A stretch of DNA of 64,000 nt from contig NC_059079.1 of the NCBI RefSeq assembly GCF_020497125.1, positions 6,913,053 to 6,977,052 of the forward strand, in the 5' to 3' direction. This stretch comes from Mauremys mutica. Lineage: Eukaryota > Chordata > Testudines > Geoemydidae. The first letter of the stretch is position 1, and every line of letters starts with the position of its first letter. Under the pieces are notes generated by a model. That model was not told where the DNA came from and searched no databases. It was given only the letters and a program-made list of their open reading frames with translations. The position numbers and the translations under genes were made by a program. Shown piece by piece: positions 32,758 through 44,162 of the stretch.

Positions 32758-33004
32758 GGGCTTGTCTTCACTACCAGGGTAAGTTGATCTAACGTAGCTG
32801 GAGTCGACGTAGCCTAGATTGACTTACCCCAGTGCCTTCACTCTGCTGTGTCAACATAACTTACTCTTCTCGGAGAGGTGGGGTAACGGGGTCAACTGGA
32901 GAGTGCTCTGCAGTTGATTTAGCAGGTCTTCGCTAGACCTGCTAAATTGTCCCCGGCTGCATTGATTGCAGCAGCATCAATCTCCCCATAGTGAAGACCA
33001 GCCC
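32758..33004. mobile_element. 247-bp palindromic element with tca duplication (PIF/Harbinger-like)
   Basis: It begins gggcttgtcttcactacc and ends tagtgaagaccagccc, an inverted pair. The 3-bp flank tca is identical on both sides (32755-32757 and 33005-33007). Internal arms gcaggtcttcgctagacctgc form a small hairpin. A 3-bp duplication and this terminal style suggest PIF/Harbinger-like mobilisation. Non-coding. Confidence 0.75.
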
Positions 33005-33079
33005 TCAGTTGAAGTCATTGTCTTGACTACTCTTCTCATATACTGGCCATTAGCCCACACTCCTTTGATAACACCCTGA

Positions 33080-33320
33080 GGCCAAGATTTCCAAAGAGTG
33101 GTTAGTTAATTTGGGTGCTTCAGTTTGTGGCACACCTTGATTTCCCTTTGTGGTCTACCTGCATCATGGATAATGCAGGAGTCAGTGAGGTGGGGTTCTT
33201 CAGTTTTTGGGATGCCCAACTAGAGACATTTTAAAGGGACCTGATTTTCAGAGGGTGGGTTCTGAAAATTAGGCATCTCAAATTCAGCTCTCAAAACCTA
33301 AGGCACCCAAAATGTAAATA
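33080..33320. repeat. palindromic repeat (cctgattttcagaggg type)
   Basis: gatgcccaactagagacatt, aaagggacctgattttcaga and gttctgaaaattaggcatct are characteristic of a dispersed palindromic repeat I know from turtle DNA. Its arms are partly complementary (cctgattttcaga against tctgaaaattagg). Confidence 0.55.
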
Positions 33321-34221
33321 GAGGATGGCTAAAGAAGCTCAATTGCCTGCAATAGGGCCACACCCATTTGAACTAGGGTAGGATCTGACCCTCAATGGAA
33401 ACATGAGTTTGCAAGTCAGCCTGCCTCTTACACACCGATCCCCAAGCACCTGAGATATCGTCAGTGATTATCAGTTAAAAGTTTCCAGACTGACATTTTA
33501 TTTAGTCATGTCATGGGCTCAACCTATCTATAGAGCAGGCTAGAGGGATCCTCTGGGATTGCAACATCACCAACGCTAATGGGATAATGATGCTGCTGGG
33601 GTGTGCGTTCCTTCCTGGAATATGCTTAAGTAGTCATTGAACTCTATTTCCGTAGTCTAAAACCACTGCCACATCCCTCCACTAACTGTGGTTTTGGAGG
33701 GTTCTTATTTGTTGTGAGGCCAGGCCTGTTGTTGCTTTTTCATCTTTGCATGCCAGCTACCAGCATAACAGAGCTCCCTTTGGAACTGTCTAATTCAGAG
33801 AGGACGGTTTTGAAAAGAAGCCTCCTTTCCTTATTCACATGAAGGGGAAATGTTGCCATGTAAGTTACTCACAAGTTTGGAGAAACTTGTTTCAACACAC
33901 ACGGGATGATTTTGCCTAAACAGGAATCTGTTACTGTAAAAGTCCCCTCAGAAAATGTTGACAAGACACTGAGCAGATTTTTCAGCAAAACTTTCCCATT
34001 CTGATGAATTATTCAGAGTTTCGGGTACAGATCCAATAGTGTGGATGGTTATCCAAACCTCAGGTCCAAAAGCCTATGGAAATCTCAAAAGAACAGACAT
34101 CCTTATGAGATTTCCAGTATTTCCTGATTTCAGTCAGGCCCCAAGAACAGCCCCATGGTTTTGGCATTTCTGTATCCTGTCCCATTTAGAACCAGAAAGC
34201 AACAAAGGTCCATAAGTTCAT
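33321..34221. other. unassigned
   Basis: No recognised gene or repeat family in about 0.9 kb. Confidence 0.35.
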
Positions 34222-34229
34222 GGCTTGGT

Positions 34230-34354
34230 CAGTGGTGCTGGAACAATTTTTATAGTGGGGATGCCGAAGGCAGAAATCAAGTATTTGTGTTATTTCCTAC
34301 TTCAAGCCAAGTGGTGCAGCAGCACTCTCAGCACCCCTTGTTCCAGTACCTATG
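34230..34354. mobile_element. 125-bp hAT-type MITE, cagtggtgctggaaca termini
   Basis: The left end cagtggtgctggaacaa pairs with the right end cttgttccagtacctatg. The flanks ggcttggt (34222-34229) and ggcttggg (34355-34362) match at 7 of 8. Complete and non-coding; overlapping frames of 75-82 codons are incidental. Confidence 0.78.
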
Positions 34355-36279
34355 GGCTTGGGTTTCATTTGAGTTTGAGAAAAATTTCAGGACAGTTCTT
34401 TAATTTCGAAACGCAGGCCTCTACTCCCTCATTTCTCTACACAGATCCATGATCCACTCTCTGAATCAGCCACTGGAGGAGCATAATCCCTAGAGCTGAT
34501 AAAAACTCTGAATTTCCATTTTGTGGGAAATTCTGAAATTTGATTTTGTTCCAAACTGAAATGAAAACAAGTATCTTCAACATTTCCCATGTGTTGGGAT
34601 TCCCTCTGAGACCTTTTCCATTCGGCTGATCCAGAACACCTTGTCCAGTTCTGAGAGAACACTTCATCCAGTTCTCTGGGATCCAAAACACTCAGGTCAA
34701 CTCTGGATTTCGTCACTCAGTTTCCTTTATTTGGCATACAGCAAAGCTACGCTGACTTGGGCACACCACACATCCAAAGTTACAAAGCCAACCTCTTCCT
34801 TTATATACATTTACACATAACATTGCATTTACTATACATTACACCACACATTTTTAGATTGGATTGGTAACTTTGCAGGAACCAATCTCTGTACAGCATG
34901 CTCTGTCCATGTGGAACCTGATCTTTACACTCCAAGTTTATCTTTTCCATAGGCCCTAGCATCAAGGTGTTGCTGCTTATCTTAGTTAGCACAGACATCC
35001 TGACTCCATCATATTGTTTGTCAAGTCCCTATTTACACCTTAACCTTCCATTCACTTTCCCAATTATGCCCACTAAGAAATGAGGCAAGTTACTTATGCC
35101 AAGTCAGGTCTATGCCATGAAATGGAAATTCCAAATTGTAGCCTGTTATATTGATTATGGCTTGTTTACTTACAAATTCCCAATTATCACTTGGAGGGTT
35201 GACAGGTTCTTGTCCCAAGATCAGGCCCAGTATTATTCAAATTATTATATAGCTGGGAACCCTGATGTGCACAGCTGCAACACTTGCACTATAGGAACAC
35301 TTCTATATTGACAAATAATTTATTAATACACTTAGTACAGTTACAAACACCCCAACTCAGTAAGGTAGATAAAAATACTATAGAATGACATCTGCACATC
35401 CCTGTACTCATACCCTCTCTTGCAGAACAACCTGAAATGTTAGCCATTGTCGTCTTCTTCACCATCACCTCCATGCTCATCACCAGAGGCCATCATTCAG
35501 GCACCTCCCCAAGGACTACATCGTTTTCTCCCACTGCCTGGGCTGGGATGCAACCTATTATATGTTATGTTAACGCCACTATGATGCATATTCAGTAGGG
35601 GTTTCCCCCCTCTTCCTTATTTGTATTTCCTCACCTTACCAATGTTGGAGTGTCCTTCTCCTGTAGGGTAGTATAGCAATGATCTCATCTTATCATGTAC
35701 CTCAATTCCCATGGTCAGAAATTCCTCTTAAACACTCTATTTTCAGCTCCCCAATACTTGGGATTTTCCATTGGGCCGTTCATCTGTTCAAAGTTCATAG
35801 GCCTCAAGGCCTTATGCTAACTATTCTAACGTCTTACAGGATACAGGTCTGTAGATTCCTTGCATTACTGTTGAATATAATAAAGGTAAGCTATGAGCTA
35901 CAAAAAGAATAAATAAAAAATAAATAGAAGTTGGGTTTTAGGAAATGTTGGTTTCAGAATTCCAAAACACTTAAATTGTTTAAGTGTATGTTTGCATTTC
36001 ATAACGTCTATATTCATAATATCTACTACCACCAACATTATGGTATAAAATGACATAATATAATAGTTGAAAATTTATGGGCGGCTGTTACTTAGTACTA
36101 ATTGAAACATGTGTATCAAAGTGCTAAATTGTTTCATTGCAACACAGATAGACACGGATCTAGAGAAGATAAGATGTTTCAATCAGTACTAACTAGTAAC
36201 TGCCATTAATGGTTTAAAAAAATAAAATTGAATATTTCAACTATATGCCATATCATACCATGCACTATTACTGACATGT
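34355..36279 (-). other. LTR-like and unassigned sequence
   Basis: 34700-35520 reads like a degenerate LTR on the minus strand: the complement has a polyadenylation-type aataaa near 34730 and long untranslatable sequence. No TG...CA limits with duplications were found. The remainder to 36279 is AT-rich and unassigned. Retroviral origin is a guess. Confidence 0.3.
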
Positions 36280-36506
36280 TATGAAATTTTAAAAATACAT
36301 GCCAAAACAAAAATTTTGAAATTCAAAAATGAAAATTTCAGAATTCCAAAACAAAATTTCTGAATTTCCCAAACAAAAAATTTCCCCATTTTCAATTTTT
36401 TCCTGCAAAATGTTTATCAAAATTAACATTTTCTAAATGTTTTCATTTCAGCAAAACCAGCATTTTTCATCAAAAAAAGGTAGACAAATTTTCTGACTAG
36501 CTCTAA
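36280..36506. repeat. AT-rich element ending ctgactagctcta
   Basis: Dense aaattt/tttgaaatt words (for example caaaaattttgaaattcaaa) ending ttctgactagctctaatag at 36491-36509, the same edge as at 401-414. The left edge is not clear. Confidence 0.55.
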
Positions 36507-36589
36507 TAGTCACACAGAAATCAGGTACATTACAGTGGGAGTTGTCTGGTAGAATCATTTGGTATTTGTGGTGGTGTAGCAGACGGAGT

Positions 36590-36882
36590 GGTCGTAGGAT
36601 ACTAGCAAAACAAGGTTGGCGAGATATCTTTTATTGGACCAACTTCTGTCGGTGAAAGAGACAAGCTTATGAGCTAGTCTTCAGGTACGTAAGCTGTGAC
36701 CCTAAGTACTTAAATTTAACCATTAAATACCTATTACACTAAATACCTAAATAAGTATTTAGCTGTGATATTTTGAGTACTTTTTGCAGACCTGAAGAAG
36801 AGCTTCCATAACCTCAAAAGCTTGTCTCATTCACCAGACAGAATACGGTCCAATACCTCACCCACCTTGTCTCTGAAATTAA
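36590..36882. mobile_element. Penelope-like terminal sequence in inverted arrangement
   Basis: The left part gatatcttttattggaccaa, cttctgtcggtgaaagagac, aagcttatgagctagtcttc is the complement of the right part cctgaagaagagcttccata, aaaagcttgtctcattcacc, cagaatacggtccaatacct. Thus two terminal copies face each other with about 100 bp between. The same arrangement occurs at 48.4-49.1 and 51.05-51.23 kb. Hammerhead-like cores in both arms are degraded. Confidence 0.7.
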
Positions 36883-37635
36883 AGCATCTGTTTGCATGAG
36901 TGAGGTCTACTGTGTGAGAACAAGCTGTGGGATTGGGCTCTGAATCATGTATGCAATGAAATCTGAGCTGAAGAATGAGCTGATAATAATAAAAGGTTGG
37001 GAGTGACTTGGCCATATAACAGGTAGGAAGCAGGGTAGAATTACTATTATTATTACACCATCCAGCTGTTTGCAGCTGGGACTTTTGTGTCCTTTTGAAG
37101 TTTAAAAGCTCAAGGGGAACAGTTATGTCATAGTGGAAACAGCCGATCAGGAGGGACAAGAGCTAAGAAAGGCAGTAACAGGTTTATGCACAGTATGTTC
37201 AGGACATTGCTGTCATCCACATGTGACACATACCTAAAGACTAGGAAATAATGGCTGTGATGTGCAGAAGGGATGCCAAGCGTCCCTGTGCAAATGACAA
37301 GCACTAAGCTTCCAACTATAGAAGTCCTGCTTAAGCCTGGTCTGCAGTGTACTAGGTTTGTGCAGTTATGCCCCGAGGTGGCTGATGCACAGGGTCATTC
37401 ATGGACCTGTTATTACGATCAGCTGGGGAGCGGAGCAGGATGTAAGTCATGCATCAGGCCTTCTGTGCAGGGGTGAATTTCACACAAGATGCTTAAGAGT
37501 AACTAGTGAAAGAGCTGGCCCAGGGGCCTCTTTAGCTCACTAATGTATATGGGCTTTGATTTCTGAACAAGGGTAACATTTTGTGGAAAGAGGCTTTAGT
37601 CTGGCTTCAAATGAATTCTGCACTATTCTCATAGG

Positions 37636-37802
37636 CCCAAGTTTTTAATGGTATTTAGGTGTTTCTACAGTCAGTGTTGCAATGCCTAGCTGATTTAGAA
37701 TCCTAAGACTCACTTACCACAGGGATTTAGGCACATAGGAGCCAAAATCCCTTTCGAAAATGAGATGTAGGATCCTAAATCAGTTTGGCTTTGCAGCACT
37801 GA
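37636..37802. repeat. palindromic repeat (atttaggtgtttc / aggatcctaaatcag)
   Basis: ggtatttaggtgtttctaca, gatttagaatcctaagactc, gggatttaggcacatagga and gatgtaggatcctaaatcag form several partly self-complementary blocks. It resembles the palindrome at 49.85-50.3 kb in style. Confidence 0.45.
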
Positions 37803-38065
37803 AGCCAGGTCTACACTCAAAAGTTAATTGACCCAGCTACGTCGCTCAGGGGCATGCAAAATCCATACCCCTGAATGATGTAGTGAAGCTGACCTAAAAC
37901 CTGGTATAAATAGCTCTAGATTGATGGAAGAGTTCTTCTGTTAACCTAGCTACTGCTTCTCCAGGAGGTGGATTAACTACCACAGTCGGAGAACCCTTCC
38001 TGCGACTGTACTGAGTGGCTACACTGAAACGCTACAGAACAAGACTAGACTGGGCCTGAGTGCAA
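37803..38065. mobile_element. palindromic element, gccaggtctacac end
   Basis: aagccaggtctacactcaaa, acccagctacgtcgctcagg, ctccaggaggtggattaact are recognisable parts of a turtle palindromic element related to that at 56.4 kb. The right terminus is decayed. No duplication was found. Confidence 0.5.
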
Positions 38066-38083
38066 CAGCATCTAAATACTAGG

Positions 38084-38615
38084 GCTGTCAAGCGATTAAA
38101 AAAGTTAATCATGATTAATAGCTCTGTTAAACAATAGAATACCATTTATTTAAATATTTGTGGATGTTTTCTACATTTTCAAATATATTGATTTCAATTA
38201 CAACACAGAATACAGAGTGCGCAGTGCTCACGTCATATTTATTTTGGATTACAAATATTTGCCCTGTAAAAAAGAAAAAAGAAATAATATTTTTCAATTC
38301 ACCTAATACAAGTACTGTAGTGCGATCTCTTTATTGTGAAAGTTGAACTTACAAATGTAGAATTATGTACAAACAGTAACTGAATTAAAAAATAAAACAA
38401 TGTAAAACTTTAGAGCCTACAAGTCCACTCAGTCCTACTTCTTGTTCAGCCACTCACTCAGACAAATAAGTTTGTTTACATTTGCAGGAGATACTGCTGC
38501 CCGCTTCTTGTTTACAGTGTCACCTGAAAGTGAGAACAGGCGTTTGCATGGGACTGTTGTAGCTGGCGTTTGCAAGATATTTACATGCCAGATATGCTAA
38601 ACATTTGTATTTCCC
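38084..38615 (+). mobile_element. hAT-like element, tagggctgtcaag left end
   Basis: tagggctgtcaagcgattaa, aagttaatcatgattaatag, gaataccatttatttaaat and acaaatatttgccctgtaaa match from memory a dispersed DNA element of turtles and crocodilians. The right end with a tgacagccc-like terminus is absent, so the copy is truncated. Includes the (ca)n-poor AT-rich body; no coding region. Confidence 0.45.
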
Positions 38616-40011
38616 TCCAGGCTTCGCTCACCAGTCCAGAGGCTTTTGCTGCTCTGGTCTTGCAGAGGTGGACCAGCTGCCCCAGAATATTTCCTTTAGG
38701 AAATATTGCTGATGAATCCTGAATTGAAGGCACTCAGCATCACACACAAACACACACACACGACCTGTCCACCAGGTGACAATGGCAGCACCATAAGCTG
38801 GGCTAAATCTGTCCAGGAGCCTCTCTTTAAAATAATTAATACTCCAGCCGCAGCACACACCCCATCAAGCCACTGGGAAAGTCCGTTAAAACCTCCCTTT
38901 GTAGGCCTTGCTGGAGCCCTAGGAATGATTAACAGTGTGAACCAGAGTAGGCCTGGCCTTGATAAAACACCACACTAGGTATTGGCTAACCAAGTAAGCA
39001 CATTCCTGACCAGAGAGGATGGTACAAAAACACTGGGAGGTCTCAAGAAACTACGTAAACACATTCCTAAGAGATGATACAGGAATACACTGAGCCCTCA
39101 TAAGACAAGATGGTTTGACTGAATAATGAATAGGAAAATTTTGTCTGGGACATCCGGGGCAAGGTACAAAGGGAGGTAACAAACAGATGTCATGAAACAC
39201 ATAAGGTGGCATGTAAGTGGTTTATCCCAGTCTAAAAATGGCAGGGTACCTTCCCTTAACCCTTTGTGTGGCCAAGGGGACAGCAGAGATTCTCACGGCT
39301 GACTGAGCTGCTCCTTCGCTCTCTTGTGTTAATGTATTTGTGCAAGTTGTGAAAATGACTAGAACTATGCCCTTGAGGGCAACAAACCTGGCCAAGCGCC
39401 TTTGTCACTGAACCATGCCTGTGGTCATTCTTTACGAGTAAGAGAGACGTCTGCTGAAATAGCAGGCTGTGCTCTCTACTCGTGCAACTAACACTGGAGT
39501 TCCAAGAACAGAAGCACTAAGCAGCTCTAACAGCTTATCAGCCTTGATGGTGTTGCCACAGCAACAACATTCCTCAGCACTTAACACCGCAGTCACCTTT
39601 GCAGGTATTTCCCCCCGAACCTGTACGTACCCAGAGACCTTTGGGAACATGGAACCACAAGGATCTTTTAATTTGGGGGGAGAAAAAGGTGGAAACAGCC
39701 AAAAGAAACATGAAAACCCAGTATAAACATTGGCATATGAGAAACTGAGCAACCCAAATCAACACATTGGGGGTCTGGCCAATCCCTTAGCCCCAGGCAG
39801 TAAAGGACTGTGTTGGGGACTCCCAGAACTCAGTTTCTTCACAAACCTGACACACCTAGAACCCCATTCACAGATCAAGTTTCACTGACAGTCAAGGGGA
39901 GTCCGAAAGTGGCTCTCTGCCATTGGTCTTCTCTGTTGGTCTCACACTGAAGTGCAGCTACTTTTTCAGTACTGCAATTTCACCTCTATTTTCACTGGGT
40001 TGGCTATATGG
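38616..40011. other. unassigned, possible degenerate LTR
   Basis: A (ca)n run at 38744-38760. The stretch 38880-39480 has long non-repetitive, non-coding sequence that I associate loosely with a turtle LTR, but I found no limits or target duplication. Frames of 85-106 codons at 39.4-39.75 kb overlap on both strands without family resemblance. Confidence 0.25.
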
Positions 40012-40192
40012 GGGGAGGGACAGTTCAATGGCTTGAGCATTGGCCTGCTAAACCCAGGGTCCTAAGTTCAATCCTTGAGGGGGCCATTTAGGGATCTGGG
40101 GCAATAATCTGTCAGCGAATTAGTCCTGCTTTGAGCAGGGGGTTGGACTAAATGACCTCCTGAGGTCCCTTCCAACCCTGGTATTCTATAGA
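40012..40192 (+). mobile_element. tRNA-derived SINE with CR1-identical tail
   Basis: The head gggacagttcaatggcttga, the B-box-like taagttcaatccttgaggg and the body gccatttagggatctggggc belong to the SINE family at 2964. The tail tgctttgagcagggggttgg, actaaatgacctcctgaggt and cccttccaaccctggtattc is the complement of the CR1 3' end at 21650-21725 almost base for base. This shows directly the SINE/LINE tail sharing. Confidence 0.9.
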
Positions 40193-41089
40193 CATCTCTG
40201 TATCACCACCAGTGGTCAAATCAGGCCTTACTGTGGAGTCAACTCAGCTGTGCTTCTACTCTGGTCAAGACCCAGACATTCCTTTGCATAGAACACAAAC
40301 ACTCAGAGAGATATAAAGATCTCTTAGACAGAGCATGTGCTCCCTGGACTTCTCCTCACCAAACAATGGCTTCTCCCCACCCCCACTACTGACCCTGAGC
40401 TTTTTATCCAAAGACCATTACTTACAAAGTTAGATTGAACCCCTTCCAGCAGGGCATATCTTGCACAATTCCTATGACCTGTTGTGAACAAAATAATGAT
40501 AGTAACCTACCCTCACATTTACACATACAAATATAAACAATTTCCAACCAAACAAAACTCAATAGGTGGAATTATGGGTAATTCATGCAAATGAAGCTAG
40601 CCAGAACTGGTTTTTCCCCTTCTTTCCAATAGAGCGAGCACACTGGCTTTGTAGCTCACAGGATCAAGCACTGAGATTGTTAAAACAAGTATAGTTCAGT
40701 GACCAGCATTTTCCTCTGGCATACGGTGCTTGCACCACAAGTTGTGAACAACACTACAGATAAATTCCAGTTAACCTCCTTACAGCCAATTCTCGTAATA
40801 GCTTGGAACAATACGGCAGGCCACACGGCATGTGAAGTTTCCACAATTAACTAATGGCTTCCAATGCTGTCATTATGGTTTAACCGAAGATTAGTGCTTG
40901 TGCACCAGGGCACTTCTGCATCATCATCAAATTATCACGTTGCAATGACACATTGCTCTGCATGGTGATTACAGCCAAAAAAAGCACCAGTTGAAGGGAA
41001 AGAAATGGACTGAAAGCTTAAAAAAAATAATCTAAAACAATGTTGTTCAGAACTGCCTATTACCACCATAAGATTTCTTTTCACAGAGC
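40193..41089. other. unassigned
   Basis: No recognised gene or repeat family in about 0.9 kb. Confidence 0.35.
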
Positions 41090-41265
41090 TGGTATATTCA
41101 CTATTAACAATTATTATTAATGGTGTTGAGACACTGCCTAGTGTGCCCAATTACAGAACATCATCCCATTGTGATACACAGAAGAAAAGACAGTTCCTGC
41201 CCCTAACTGTAAGACAAGAGAGAGATGGATACTACAAATTGATAGAGGATACACAAGGTGACAAT
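41090..41265 (+). repeat. long core-type repeat, left piece
   Basis: aagacagttcctgcccctaa, ctgtaagacaagagagagat and ggatacacaaggtgacaatg begin a repeat which resumes at 41516 beyond a palindromic element. Confidence 0.55.
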
Positions 41266-41515
41266 GGGTAGGTCTACACTGCAACAAAACACTCATGGCT
41301 GGCCCAGGTCAGCTGACTCGTGCTCAGGATGTGGGGCTAAATTGGGTTGTAGATATTCAGGTGCAGGCCAGAGCCCAGGTTCTGGGACCTTCCCCCACTC
41401 ATGGGATCACAGATCCCAGGCTCCTGAATGTCTCCAATGCTATTTTATAGCCCCACAGCCAGAGTCAGCTGACATGGGTCAGCCATGGGTGTCTTATTGC
41501 AGTGTAGACGTACCC
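41266..41515. mobile_element. 250-bp palindromic element with aat duplication (PIF/Harbinger-like)
   Basis: The left terminus gggtaggtctacactgca and the inverted right terminus tgcagtgtagacgtaccc agree at 17 of 18 positions. The 3-bp flank aat is present on both sides (41263-41265 and 41516-41518). Internal arms include gctggcccaggtcagctgac and gtcagctgacatgggtcagc, so most of the element folds on itself. Non-coding. Confidence 0.88.
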
Positions 41516-41990
41516 AATGAGACAGCACTGGTCAGCATGACCCGCAGTGGTTTCAGTGCACCAGGTGCTGAATCAGTATTGAGTTTCTTGTAGGCATCAC
41601 AGCAGAGATGATGTTTAAGGAGGGATTTGAAGGTCCATCAAGTAGCTTTAAAGATGTTTACAGGGAGTTCATGCCAAGTGCGAGAAAGCACAACGGTGCT
41701 TGTTTAAAAAAGTAACAAGCGAGCAACAGAGGCCAGCACCCTGGGCCGGCTGGAGGTGGGGGTGTCAATAGCTTGATACCACATGAGAGATGATAAGTTG
41801 GGTGGGGTCAGGACGTGAAGGGTCTTAAGTGCAGATGAGTAGTTTGTGTTTGAAGTGGTGGAAATGGGGGAACCAGGGAAGGGAATGATTTTGTATCTTG
41901 CTTTTCTAAGCACTTTATAAAATTATTAATCCCATTCCGTAGTTGAGAAAATTGAGACAGAGTGGTCAAGTGAATTGCATAAGATCACAC
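41516..41990 (+). repeat. long core-type repeat, right piece
   Basis: aatgagacagcactggtcag, taggcatcacagcagagatg, taaggagggatttgaaggtc, gatgtttacagggagttcat, cgaaggtgcttg-like and tgaagggtcttaagtgcaga are in the order of an amniote dispersed repeat I have seen in turtles and crocodilians. It continues the sequence interrupted at 41265. Confidence 0.55.
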
Positions 41991-43903
41991 AGCATATCAA
42001 CAATAGTCAGAAAAAGAACCATCGTCTCCTCCTTCCCAGGTCCCTCCTTGAACCTCCAGGACCCAGATCAGAACTGAGAGGCTGGTTCTGTAATGAATGA
42101 GCCAAATCCAAATTCTGGATCCAAGCAGCCCTGAAGTTTGGGGGAGTTTTGTCTCTGCTCATTTGGACCATTTCTAAATTGCCATTTTTCCTGAATTCCA
42201 CACATCCTGCTTCCATAGGAACATGTTCCTTCAGACCCATCAGGGAAAATACACTTACTTTCAAATTACATTGATGTAGGACTTCCAATACTCAATAATG
42301 TAGACCCCAATCCTGCAAACACATGCTTAACCTTTAGTCATTTGAGTAGTCCCAATGAAAACAATGGAGCTGCTTATCTGCAGAACTGGGGCCTTGTTTA
42401 TTAGTGGTCTCTTTTCCCCCACCCTTCCTCCTCACCTTTACCCTCTTCCTGAAGGATAAACACAGAATCTGTCTCACCAGGTCTATTTTATATATGGGGG
42501 GGGGGGGGGAACTGAGACAAAGAGGTTAAGCGAGTTGACCAAAGTCACACAGAGAGGCAGAGACATAATTATGAAGCCATCTCAGGTCTCCTGACATCCT
42601 GAGCCTTGCTCTAATCACTATAAAAATAGCAACCTTCATGCTTTCCCTCATTGACTTGGCAATGATTGGTACCATCCCAAAAGCTCATGGAAGTCAGTAC
42701 AGAAACAGGGGAGCCCTTAAGTGTCTATAGGAATGTAAGTAAGCCAGGCATGAGTCTGAAACCTGTATACCATGGATCTGAGGACTATAAACCAGGAACC
42801 AGATCCACTTCCACCAGTACCACAGCTTTCCTGTGTGACTTAGGGGAAGTCACTGAAAACACTTTGCCTTTCCCCACTCAGTAATACGTTATAACACCAT
42901 TTCCTCACCTAGCACCCCTCGACGTCATGGAAATTAAGTCAATATTTGGAAACGACTTGAGCGAGTGCAGTATTATGTTCAAAGCTGTAGCAAGCTACGG
43001 CATTCCCAAGAGACCGTCGTTTATGAGCACATTTTCATTAGATCATTACCTATTCCCCCTTCATGACAAACCTGAAAAAAATAGGATGGAAAAAAAAAAT
43101 CACTCTGCGGAAGATCTGGGAAAATCAAACTTCTCCTAGAGCATGAGCCATGGGAGATGCTGGAACTATGAAGTCACTTTCCAAATTATGGGGCCTAGCC
43201 CAAAGACCCATTGGATGCAATGGAAAAACTTCCACTGGCTTTGGATCATGCTCTAGATCATAATTTTAGACCGGTCTTCCCATCCCTTTCGTTTGAGTGT
43301 CTGGGCTCAGAGTGACCGAGAAAAACAGATGGGGAAGTCTGGGGCAGACCCGTTAAAGAGTTTTTTCCTTTCGCCCTCTTCTTCCTCCTGGGTATTTTAG
43401 AATTCATTTCTGTGACTAATCTCAGGACAAGGAGGAAAGTGATGTCGGGAGGCCAGGACAAATCTAACTCATCACATTTACGAGTGTTTCTTCCTCCCCC
43501 CGAAAATGACTTGATTTTATTGTACCTCTTGACTGCATGCTGGGCAAGGTGCTTTCTTTTCATCACAGCTCATTGCTGGCTGCTTGCTACAGGAACGCCA
43601 AACCTCATAAATTTTATTCTAATGCGTAAATCTCCCATTAACACAAATTATTGCTTGTTTTTCCAAAAGGTGGGTTGTTTGGGGGGAAGTCATGGCCTAG
43701 GAAGTTTGAGACTTTAAAGGAGGTCCTTCACCTCCATAGGGATGTGAACATTTTGGAGGGGCACAGGGCAGCTCTTGGACCTCTCTCTCATGCACAAGTA
43801 TATGAACTTGTTGCTCCTCTCTTATTAATTATTGGGTAAGTACCACCTGTGTGTCCAGCACAGAGAAAGATAGGGTTCCTGCCTCATGGCAGTTAGCCTC
43901 TAA
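41991..43903. other. mostly unassigned with MIR-like and simple repeats
   Basis: A poly-G run at 42497-42510 and a MIR-like tail (gaggttaagcgagttgacca, aaagtcacacagagaggcag) at 42510-42620. Half palindromes occur at 42300-42395 and 43190-43262 (cattggatgcaatgg). No gene recognised. Confidence 0.4.
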
Positions 43904-44159
43904 GAGTATGGCTAGCCTGCAATCAGTGGTGTGTGACTGCAGCATGTGTAGACAGACTTGAGAGAGCTTTAATGTAGCTAGAGCAAAGCTAGCTTGAGTA
44001 ACAACAGCAGTGAAGCCGTGGTAGTGGCCAGGGTTAGCCCATGCTGTCGCTGCTTCACTGCTGTTGTTACTCAAGCTAGCTTTGAGCTACATCAAAACTA
44101 GCTCAGGTATGTCCCCACATGCTGCACTCATACCTCCCAGTTGCAGTGTGGACATACTC
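43904..44159. mobile_element. 256-bp palindromic element with taa duplication and a 32-bp perfect hairpin
   Basis: It begins gagtatggctagcctgca and ends tgcagtgtggacatactc, an inverted pair. The 3-bp flank taa is on both sides (43901-43903, 44160-44162). Inside, 43985-44016 and 44052-44083 are exact reverse complements over 32 bp, with a 35-bp loop. Non-coding and PIF/Harbinger-like by its duplication length. Confidence 0.85.
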
Positions 44160-44162
44160 TAA

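Noticed and set aside
39432..39765. Overlapping 85- to 106-codon frames on both strands as a small gene.
   Set aside because: No domain, no splice or promoter context, and frames oppose each other. Chance is the simplest reading.
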